Shown: positions 54,951 through 64,000 of the stretch, piece by piece
How positions within the stretch are numbered: position 1 is the stretch's first letter
How the letters are laid out: every line of letters begins with the position of its first letter
Source of the DNA: Chiridota heheva
Lineage: Eukaryota; Echinodermata; Holothuroidea; Apodida; Chiridotidae
Direction: 5' to 3'
Length of the DNA stretch: 64,000 nucleotides
Assembly (NCBI GenBank): GCA_020152595.1
Contig: JAIGNY010001580.1
Coordinates: 917,001 to 981,000 of the forward strand
Position numbers and translations under genes: made by a program
The notes under the pieces: model-generated
The model's input: only the letters and a program-made list of their open reading frames with translations
The model's database searches: none
Told to the model about the DNA's origin: nothing

Positions 54951-56320
54951 TCAAACAGTTTGTAAAAATGAGATATCTCTGTATCAGCATTGATAGATAT
55001 TTTCAGCAAATTGAGTTATTTATCTCTGAATTTCTTTAGCACAAAATATGGATTATTAAGGATATCCTTAATTCATTACTTGCCGCAATATTGTCTACCT
55101 CCAGTTCCCATTTTCTTTATTCCAGAAAAGTTAAAAAGAATGTCTTTTGTAAACTTCAATAGACAAGTAAGTCAACCTTATATGAAAGAGGACTTTGAAA
55201 GAAGAAAAAATGGCGAAGAAAGCATTTAACAAATCTTATTCCGTTAAGGAAATATTTCAGTTTTAAATTCAGATCAGACTTGTGATGAAATGGCTGAAAT
55301 GAGACTAAAAGTGACATCACTTCCTCATCATGCTCAAAACCTGGAGGCTCCATTCTATTTTGGAATTACAGAAAAGTTATAGTTAGGTTTGTGGAAGTAA
55401 AACATATTTTCCCCTCAAAATCTCATAATTTACATTTATTATTTGCAGACTTCTGTAATCATATTCTTCTCATGGGTAAATATAAATCAGAATTTTAATG
55501 TTTTTTTTTTTTTTGTCAAATGATATATGAAATAATTCAAGGGTAGAGTTATTTTTCCCCTCATAATTTTTTCTGAAAATGTTTGCTACTAAGATTGTGC
55601 AGTTAGTTTACTGTATTATGTACATGTATACAAATCTGTCACCAAATGATATGTGTGAATATATTGCCCTGCCTTTTGAGGGGATGTATTTCCTCAGCAT
55701 TGATTTTATATGTAGGAGATGTAAATGAACTATTATTTATTCTAAAGAACTGGACAATTAAGACAAAATAAAATTCAGTAAAATAAATACAAAATTCAAA
55801 AATAACAATGGTTAAAGATAAAGCAAATAAAAAGCAATACAAATCACCTTAAAATGTCAGGAACATTAGCCACTTAATAATTTGGGTAAAATAATTTCAG
55901 AAAAGTAGACACATTTTAGACAAATGACTCAAATGCATCAGGAAAATGTTATGGACTAACTGCTTACCTAATCTGGGATGAGATTGCTCATAATCTGTTT
56001 TATTGATTTTTTGAAAAAGGCGACCGATGATTTTTAAAAAGCAGCGGCGAAAAGTTTTGAATATCTATTTACTATCCGTCTCCAAAATTTCAGAATATTC
56101 AGTGAAATTTTGGGCAATCCGGAGCGGAAAATGAGAAACCCCATACGTTTAGTGTGGGCTAGTCAAATGTGTAGGCTCATGCAATGACGTAATACATAAA
56201 AGTACCCAATTTTAGGGGTATTTCAAAGTACCCAGTTTTTGGGTTGCTTCCGGACTGTATGAAAGTGAATAATATTTTGTCTGCATATAATTTTTTGAGG
56301 GCATAGTACTTTAGTAATGT
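54951..56320. other. Intergenic, no gene seen
   Basis: AT-rich sequence. The start (54951-55030) resembles 54120-54180 (AATCAAA-AGT-TGT-AA-ATG, AGATATCTCTGTATCAG), a local duplication of the region beside the fold-back copy. No gene. Confidence 0.5.
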
Positions 56321-56327
56321 ATCTTTA

Positions 56328-56442
56328 ATATAATCCTTCAAATGTAATCCTTTCAATGTAATCCTTTCAATGCAATCCTTTAAATGTAATCCTTTCAATG
56401 TAATCCTTTCAATGTAATCCTTTAAATGTAATCCTTTAAATT
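56328..56442. repeat. 14-bp minisatellite, AATCCTTTCAATGT
   Basis: About eight units of AATCCTTTCAATGT / AATCCTTTAAATGT in direct orientation. Confidence 0.9.
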
Positions 56443-58140
56443 GCTGTCCTAAATTTGTCGTTAAAAATCATCAGACTGTTTTCTCCTGCTAAGATTTTAA
56501 TAAAGGATAAGATGAGATTAAAACCTTATGGTCTTAATCAACTGATGCCATTCAAATAACAATAAGCTTAGATATGGAATTTGTAGGGTTTTTGCCTAAT
56601 ACAGTATAATATCGCCTCAAAATTCAAAATGCTCTAAATAAGTCCATTTTGAACCAATTTCTGTTGGAAGTCTTCTGTTTTCATTGTTTGTTGCATGTAT
56701 TCTACCCATTAAGCTTAAATTGTTCTTATTTGTCCATAAACTTTAAAAAGGCCTGCGTTTTCCTTGATATAGAAGTAACCTGATGAACAACTTGCATTTA
56801 ATTTGTTTGTCCCAGTGAAAAAAGAAGTATGAATGAAATTGTGTGAATTCGGTCCATGTTTGCAAATATAGAATTACAGCTGACAGATTATAGATTAATA
56901 AAGATATGTATATATTCATATTCGGAAAATGGTTACAATTTGACAGTAACTGTACTCGTGTAACTTATCCTGTTTATATGTAAATGAAATAATGATCATC
57001 TATGTACAGAAAGTACTGGGCCGTGGTTCAGTATATGCAATAATTTAATGTCTGATTTAATTGCAGGTTCAATTAAATGTTCTTTATAAGTGAATCAGTT
57101 TATGTAGACTGGTTTCCTTTGTAGCTTAGGAAGCATAAAAAACGTTTTTGTGCATAAGACGTACAATATTTATGTTGTTTCAATATATTTTTTACAAAAT
57201 TATTTCTTTTAAGTGTTGAGGGTGTGTTAATTTAACGACATCCAACTGCTACAGCCATTATAGTGGTTGAATTGTATGTGTATTTGCATTTTATTCAGGC
57301 TTTTTGATTTTCATTTTAGGTGAAAGGGTTATAAGGCCGTTGTGGCAGACAGCTAGATGTTTGTACACAATGACATCATTGAGGGAAGAGAAATGACAAC
57401 GGTGGATCAAGATTTTATTTTATTTTTGTAATTAATTGCTGGGGATGGGAGATCCATCCATATCTGTGATGATTACTGCAAAAATGTGTTTGCACTCTTG
57501 TTTCCCCCCTAGTTTTGATCACGTGATGACATTCCCAAGGAGTTGTCAGATACAGGGCCCCCGACACAGGTTTGAGATTAGTGGGGCCAGGACTAGAGGC
57601 GTAGGAAGTTGGGAATCCCCCCCCCCCTCCTCCCATCCACCACCACCACCATCACTCCTCTTTCTCCCGAATATTAAATGAGAAATCTCAAAAATTAAAG
57701 GAAATTTCCGAACATCAAAGGAGATTTCCCGAAAATTACAAGAGATTTCCCGAAAATGTAATTATCTGGCAGCCATGAGATAACTGCCTTTTTCCATAGG
57801 TGTATTTCTTTAATAAAGGTTTACAAATAGGAGCTGGTCAAAGAGATATAAATAACAAATTTTTAAGTTTTTAGCTGTTGTTAAATGGTTTTTGTTTGGT
57901 TGTATCGCTTGGAATTTTCATTAAGTGTGAAAGATGATGTCAAACTTGGGTTCTTAACTTTTTTTTTTGCATTTTTGATGCATCTACTACTGCTCAAATA
58001 TGTTGTCATTTGTATGGCCTGAATAAATGACAGAAAGAAAATGTTTCGTTTCTTATGTTGTGTGTTTCTCCACAAGATTCTTTTAAGCACTAATAACACT
58101 TTAGTTTAGATTTTTCTTCCTTTCTTGAAAATCATGAAGA
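56443..58140. other. Intergenic, no gene seen
   Basis: Mostly unique. 57540-57670 holds a dispersed phrase (GGGGCCAGGACTAGAGGCGT, then a C-run and CCACCACCACCATC). 57680-57760 has three short tandem units with GAGATTTCCCGAAAAT. No exon-like frame. Confidence 0.5.
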
Positions 58141-58149
58141 AATTACTTT

Positions 58150-58615
58150 TTACTGGATACCTAGAAACAAGAGGTATACCTAGAAACAAGAGGTATACCT
58201 AGAAACAAGAGGTATACCTAGAAACAAGAGGTATACCTAGAAACAAGAGGTATACCTAGAAACAAGAGGTACCTAGAAACAAGACCTGGAAACAAGAGGT
58301 ATACCTGAAACTGGAAAGAGGTATACCTGGAAACAAGAGGTATACCTGGAGGTATACCTGGAAACGAGGTATGGAAACGAGGTATACCTGGAAACGAGGT
58401 ATGCCTGGAAACGAGGTATGCCTGGAAACGAGGTATGCCTGGAAACGGGGTATGCCTGGAAATGGGGTATGCCTGGAAACGAGGTATGCCTGGAAACGAG
58501 GTATACCTGGAAACGAGGTATACCTGGAACGAGGTATACCTGGAAACGAGGTATACCTGGAAACGAGGTATACCTGGAAACGAGGTATACCTGGAAACGA
58601 GGTATACCTGGCAAT
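58150..58615. repeat. Two-phase minisatellite (19 bp then 17 bp) with AGGTATACCT palindrome
   Basis: 58150-58290: units AGAAACAAGAGGTATACCT (19 bp). 58320-58615: units GGAAACGAGGTATACCT (17 bp), some with GTATGCCT. Between them is a short scrambled part. Each full unit contains the perfect palindrome AGGTATACCT. Frames on both strands through the array are by-products. Confidence 0.95.
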
Positions 58616-59860
58616 TACGAAGCAGACAATGGAGCTACCAAAATGTTGGATATTGTTTCTTCTTAAATTTTCGGCCTCAAATGTTTTTAAACTATGTATA
58701 GATTTTGTATTCACCAGAAAGTGGTTTAAATTCTTAACATGATTACAACAAAACGTGTTGTTTCATAGTTAAAGGTAGATGGACAAGGTAGAGACTTTAT
58801 TAAGGGTTGACATTCTGAGCAGAGTAGTCTTTAGATTTTGTCAACAGCACCCGTAGATTCCGAGTTACGGTGAAGAATTTTTTTTTAATGTATTTAAAAG
58901 TTATGATGTATGTAAAAGGAGACCTTCCCAATGTAAGTTTTATTTCATTTCTGTCCCAAATTTCAGTCACTGATAATCATCAGTCCGGTAGCATGCCTAT
59001 TAATGAGAACATAAATGTTCCTATTAATGGGAACATTTTGCTACATGAAAGCCGCCATTTTGTTATATTTCCCATGATCCTTAACGTTAAAGCCTTATGC
59101 AATGTTACATTTTTCAAATTTGAAATACGTCTGGGAAAAATATCTTGCTAGGGGAAAAACTTAAAACTTATGAAAATACCGTCATTATAGTCATGGCTAC
59201 AACTTTTCCACTCCCATTTGATATGTTCACCACGCCATTTTCAAAATATTAAATAAAACAGACAATAGAGTTAGGGTTTTAGGTGCGAAACGACCATTTT
59301 GAAAATTCAAATGTTTTTCAACACAATGATTTTTGGTTCGCATGCATAGCATTATGCGAACCTATGTAATGGAAATTACGTCCCTCCAGCCGTCCACAGA
59401 TTTGTCCTGAGATTTCCTCAGAAATGTTAAAGTTTTTTGAGAATTCCTCAGAAAATTTTACAATTTCTTCAGAGTTCCTCAGAAAAAGTTAAAGTTTCTT
59501 CAGATATCCTTATGGAAGGTTAGAATTTCATTATAAAATGGAAAAGTTTTTCAGAGACACTTAAGATAAGATTGATGACTAGTTTCCTTAAAAAGTCTAC
59601 AATACATTTGATATTTTCTTAGAAGATCACCGTAAAATGATATAATTTTCCAATTTTCCAATTTTCTTCAAAAATCTTCAAGTCTCTCTTGTAGTACATG
59701 AGATTTAAAATCCTTAAAATTCTTAAACTATTTGGACACCAACAGTTGTATCAGGCATGATTTTTTAAACTCCACCTTTATTATTGTACTCATTTGCATA
59801 AAGTTGCTACAGTATTATGACCTGACCAGACTTTTGTATTAATATGCTTAGTCAGGGAGT
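58616..59860. other. Intergenic, no gene seen
   Basis: Unique sequence apart from 59400-59530, where about four units of roughly 35 bp containing TTCCTCAGAAA(A/T) occur in tandem. No coding feature. Confidence 0.55.
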
Positions 59861-59869
59861 GTGACAGGA

Positions 59870-61350
59870 TGTAATTGCATATGAACATAGGGAGGGATGC
59901 CATGTGGGACATGGATGGGGGCAATGAAGGACATATGATTGATATTTACCATGTTGTATACACCAAGGGCTATATCAGGCATAATTATTTGACTCCACCT
60001 TTTTTTTCCTTATTCAACAACTCATTTGCATATAGGTTATTATATGAACTCACACTTTAATACACAGTATGCTCAATCAGGGACTGTGGTAGCTAGGATG
60101 AGACTTCTTATGGAGCTTATGGGATGTCATGTCAGACATAGGGTGGGATGACATGTGGGATGCCATGGGGTGGGATACCATATGGGACATGGGGTGGGAT
60201 GCCATGTGGAACAGGGTGGAATGCCATGTAGGATATGTTGTAGAATGCCATGCAGGACATAGGGTGGATTGCCAATGAGATGGAATGTCATGTGGGACAT
60301 GGGATGTCATGTGGGACATGGCATCCCACCCCATTTCAACAAGTCATTTGCATATAAGTTATTATATGAACTGACACTTTCATACATAGTATGCTCAATC
60401 AGGGACTGTGATAGCTAGGATGAGACTTCTTATGGAGTCTATGGGATGCCATGTGGGACATGGGGTGGGATGCCATGTGGGACATGGAATGGGATGCCAT
60501 GTGGGACATGGGGTGGAATGCCATGTGGAACAGGGTAGAATGCCATGTGGGACATGGTGGAATGCCACGAGTAACACAGTGTGACATAGGTTGGAAAGCC
60601 ATGTGTGACATAAGGTAGGATGCCATGTGTGACATAAGGTAGGGTGACATAGGGTAGGAGGCTATGTGGGACATAGGGTAGGAGGCGATGGGGACATGGG
60701 ATGTGGGACATGGGAGTGTGATGCCATGTGGGACATAAAGTAGGATGTCATTGGGACAAGAGGGATACCATGTGGAACATATGGTGGGATGCTATGTGGA
60801 ACATCAGGTGGGAAGCCACTGATGCGGGAAATAGGGAGGGATGCCATGTGGGACATAGGGAGGGATGTAATGTGGTACATATGGTTGGATTAATGTGGGA
60901 CATACATGTAGGATGGGATCCATGTGGGTCATAGCATGGGATGCCATGTAGGACATATGGTGGAATGCCATGTGGGACATGGTGGAATGCCATGTGAGAC
61001 ACTGTATGGTGGTTTGCCATGTGGGAGATATGGCGCAATGCCATGTGGGACAAGGCATGGGATGTCATGTGGGACATGAGGTGGGATGTCATTTGGTACA
61101 TGGGATGTGGGACATAGGGTGGAATGCCATGTGGGTCATAGGATGGGATGCCCTGTGGGACATATGATGGAATGCCACATGGGACATGGGATGTCATGTG
61201 GGACATGGGGTGGGATGCCATGTGAAAGATATGGTGGAATGCCATGTGGGACATGGGATGGGATGCCATGTGGAATGCCATGTCTGATGTCATGTGGGAC
61301 ATGGGGTGAGATGCCATGTGGTACATGGGATGCCATGTGAGACTTAGTGA
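59870..61350. repeat. GGGATGCCATGTGGGACATG minisatellite, array 3 (largest)
   Basis: About 1.4 kb of variable 19-24-bp units around GGGATGCCATGTGGGACAT. A longer duplicated block is embedded: CAACAAGTCATTTGCATATA ... CTCAATCAGGGACTGTG ... GATGAGACTTCTTATGGAG occurs at 60013-60118 and 60340-60440. Minus-strand frames up to 210 codons (SHMASHPMSHM) are by-products. Confidence 0.95.
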
Positions 61351-62085
61351 GGATCCCATTTTTATAATTGACCGGGTCATATGATATGGGTGTCAATTTG
61401 CATGGGCATGCAAACCATGACGGTATTTACCGTTCTAGTTAATATTTTAAGACCATGAATTAGAAACTGATATTTTATTGCAACATCTGAACAATGTGGC
61501 TGCATGTCTTCAATATTTTCGTGTGTTATACATGTTCCTATTAATAGGCGTGCTTCCGGATTGATCATTGGATTGTTTTTGCCTGCTGGGTATGATGGAG
61601 ATTCAAAACCTCTGGGTTATTTATATTCAACTGATCCCATTCAAAGAAATTTGGGTATAGGTTATGAAACCGTACGTTAACAAAAAGCAAATCATAGGTT
61701 CTCTCTTTGTGATGTCACAAATCTAAATACAAATTTAATTAATTATTAAGTTGGGAAATTGAATGTCTTACAGGAGCACTGCATAAAGATAGAATTATCA
61801 TCACTTGCCTCTCAGAATTGCAATTCTGTGAATGCACTCCAGATAGTCCTGAACATTTCCAACTCCTGAATATGGCACAAAAGGTACTTCAATCCGCTTT
61901 CGACTGAATTTTCAAATTGACCATATCTCCCAATTCCACTCTTTAGCCAGTGCAGTGGCTATAAGGGACATTTTTCCATCCCCACTATCCCATTTTTCCA
62001 AAACAAAATACTCATAAGAATCATTACCAACCGATTTATAGTTTTAAAATAATGAGAAGTCCTAAAACTTTATTTCACAACGCTG
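61351..62085. other. Intergenic, no gene seen
   Basis: Unique sequence; no frame or motif supports a gene. Confidence 0.5.
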
Positions 62086-62087
62086 AC

Positions 62088-62169
62088 AATTTATTTATTT
62101 ATTTATTATTATTATCATCATCATCACCCACCATCACCATCATCATCATTCACCACCATCATCATCATT

Positions 62170-62200
<31 letters not shown>

Positions 62201-62355
62201 TTATTACTATTAACATCATCATCGTCGTCGTCGTCGTTGTTGTCGTCTTTCGTTATTCATCAACAAAAAATATATTAAAATATTATTATGATTATTTTTA
62301 TAATTATTATTATTATTATCATTTTTTTTTTTTTTTATTAGGAAGGGGGGGGGTA
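62088..62355. repeat. Mixed microsatellite block
   Basis: Consecutive (TTTA)n, (CAT/CAC)n, (TTTA)n, (CGT)n, (ATT)n, poly-T and poly-G tracts. Several different simple repeats abut, as is common around old poly-A or poly-T tails. Confidence 0.93.
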
Positions 62356-63395
62356 TTTCGCCACAGATTCTCTCCAATTTCTCCATCTCAGACCTCCATA
62401 ATCAGTTTACCCTGGCCACACTGCTGTCCTGGCCTCCCCAATGCTGCCTATCAACCTGTGTGTCATCAGGCTCAATCAAGAACTTCAGTCAATCTATGCG
62501 AAGGAGAAAACATTGTGCTGCATGCCAAACTCCCTGGGTCCACAAAATAAGTGACTTACGTGTTCTTTCCCTGGAATGTGAACTAAACTTTGAACAAAAA
62601 CTCATACACGCACAAACACAACCAGTAGAACTCATGATAACCAATATAATTTAAAGGCAAAAAAAAGAAAGGAATAGCCTTTTCATAAGAAGTTGCGGTT
62701 AAATTAAATCTTTTCATTCTTCATACCTCAAAATAGGGCTAATCGGATCTGACAGGGGGAGATTGCTTCCCATTTTGCTCCCCATTTTCAAAATTGGGGA
62801 GGGGGGGGGGGTTGAATAGAAACCCAAAAATGTTCCCAGTCACTGTGGAAAAATTACACATAAATCAAGTGTCCAGCAAAAGTTACTGCTAATCAAGAAA
62901 TCACCTTAAATTTCGGGAAGTTTCTCTTAAATTTTGGAAAAGTTTGGCCAATTATCAGAAAATTGTGGCCAGTTTTCCGGAAATTTGGGCAAGTTTTAGG
63001 GAAATTTGGGCCAATTATTGGAAAATTTGTCCAATTAACGGGAAATTTTGTCCAATTTACGGAAAATATCTAATAATTTTACTACATTTTTCAATTTTAT
63101 GCTCATAATTTCACCTCCCACAGCAATCGGGAAGAAAGCATGCAACCGGGACTCTGAGGTGAAATCCTATCAGGGGGAAGTTTGCCACCCCTGTCCCCGC
63201 CTCCTACGCCTCTGCCCACCTCCCCTAGCTACTGTGACAAAAAGATTGGATTCACTAACGCAGTGACCTAACCAGATTTTTGAACAGTTGAAAAGGGAGC
63301 CCACCATCTGCCAATCAGTATATGTTCCTTATAAATGGCGGTATTGCATGTGCGACCTGAGGGTTAGTGGTCCTTGCAGTGGCGTGTCTAAGGGC
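62356..63395. other. Intergenic, no gene seen; tandem GGAAATTTTG-type units
   Basis: 62880-63070 has about six loose units of 28-36 bp such as GGAAAATTTG-CCAATTA. 63150-63390 contains GTGGCGTGTCTAAGGGC and CTCCTACGCCTCTGCCC, two orientations of a dispersed phrase also seen near 57590. No gene. Confidence 0.5.
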
Positions 63396-63407
63396 TATTG
63401 GGAGTTT

Positions 63408-63542
63408 ACCCCCCCCCCCTCCTCCCCTCCCATCACCCCTCCTCCCCTCACCCTCCCCTCATCCCCCTCATCCCCCTCATCCCCTCACCCCCTCATCCCC
63501 CTCATCCCCTCATCCCCTCATCCCCCTCATCCCCACCTCCTC
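63408..63542. repeat. C-rich minisatellite, CCCCCTCATC type
   Basis: Units CCCCTCATCCCC of 9-12 bp after a run of C. The proline-rich frames here are by-products. Confidence 0.93.
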
Positions 63543-64000
63543 CTTTCTTACTCACACACACAAACCATTTTGTCAAAGCACTGAAAATAATTAACTAAAA
63601 TATCAAAATACATAGAAAGAAGATGTTGGCACTGAATTATCTTTCCTTTTGGTCCACACATTCTCAACTATGGAGGAAAAAATCCTCAATTTTGGAACCA
63701 TTTTTTTAAGATAGGACACACAAAAAAAAATCAAATATGAACAAAAATCTACAATTCAAAAAAGAAAAGCAAAAAATAACATTGAATTTTTTTGCAATTT
63801 TAATGGATTGTTATGGTCTATATCATATTTTATTCCATTTAAAGGCCAGTTGTCGTCTCTAACGTACGAGGTAAATAAAATTTAAATCCTGTGTTTTGAT
63901 TGGTCAAAACACAATACAGCGTGCACTTACATTGATAGGCCAATCAGTATCGTTTTGTAGTATACGCTGCCACATTTTAATCACGATAGAGATATAATTA
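63543..64000. other. Intergenic to window end, no gene seen
   Basis: AT-rich sequence. At 63898-63945 two CCAAT boxes in opposite orientation (GATTGGTC at 63898 and GGCCAATC at 63938) are 40 bp apart. This could be a promoter of a gene to the right, or the arms of a small inverted element; I cannot tell. Confidence 0.35.

Overview
This is animal (metazoan) genomic DNA: GT-AG introns of kilobase size, tRNA-derived SINEs, CR1/L2-type LINEs, a DIRS-like element, a Ty3/gypsy element and many minisatellites. No prokaryotic operon structure is present. The mix best fits a marine invertebrate deuterostome such as an echinoderm, but that is inference; nothing here fixes the species.

The only host gene I can support is a STIM (stromal interaction molecule) orthologue on the + strand. 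It runs from an exon at 455 to a stop codon at 44598, and its first exons (signal peptide, EF hands, start of SAM) lie upstream of the window. STIM is the ER calcium sensor that opens Orai channels in store-operated calcium entry. Ten coding exons are recognisable: end of the SAM domain (455-570), transmembrane helix and start of CC1 (5727-5891), CC1 (14604-14802), CC1 end plus the first CAD/SOAR helix (15150-15317), polybasic segment plus gating loop (17645-17745), end of CAD (18895-19043), acidic inhibitory segment (24662-24775), two Ser/Thr-rich tail exons (30915-31115, 31492-31736) and a terminal exon with a lysine-rich tail (44447-44598). Splice phases agree at every junction except two. 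The 5891/14604 junction is out of phase by one base, and exon 30915-31115 has a one-base break. Both could be repaired by one extra base in a short G or C run, which suggests assembly indels in a working gene. A 72-nt candidate poison exon (18528-18599) lies in the intron inside CAD.

The introns and 3' flank are filled by repeats. Intron 1 (571-5726): MITE, (AT)n, tRNA-like SINE. Intron 2 (5892-14603): SINE, a CR1/L2 LINE fragment on the minus strand, a degenerate DIRS-like element with inverted terminal repeats, and a fold-back element. Intron 6 (19044-24661): a 44-bp array, a second fold-back element and a 51-bp array. Intron 7 (24776-30914): a GGCATGTGGGACA-type array, three long tandem units, a 15-bp array and a TIR element. 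Intron 9 (31737-44446): a 35-bp array, LINE pieces, a Ty3/gypsy relic and other repeats. From about 45.5 kb to the end I see no gene, only arrays, SINEs, MITEs and unique AT-rich sequence. Summing spans by eye, tandem arrays take roughly 11-12 kb of the 64 kb.

I did not find a new multi-gene system. The observations most worth checking are the STIM frame breaks and possible poison exon, nested transposon insertions that can be dated relative to each other, a minisatellite apparently born from a SINE head, and arrays whose units carry palindromes or transcription-factor-like motifs.
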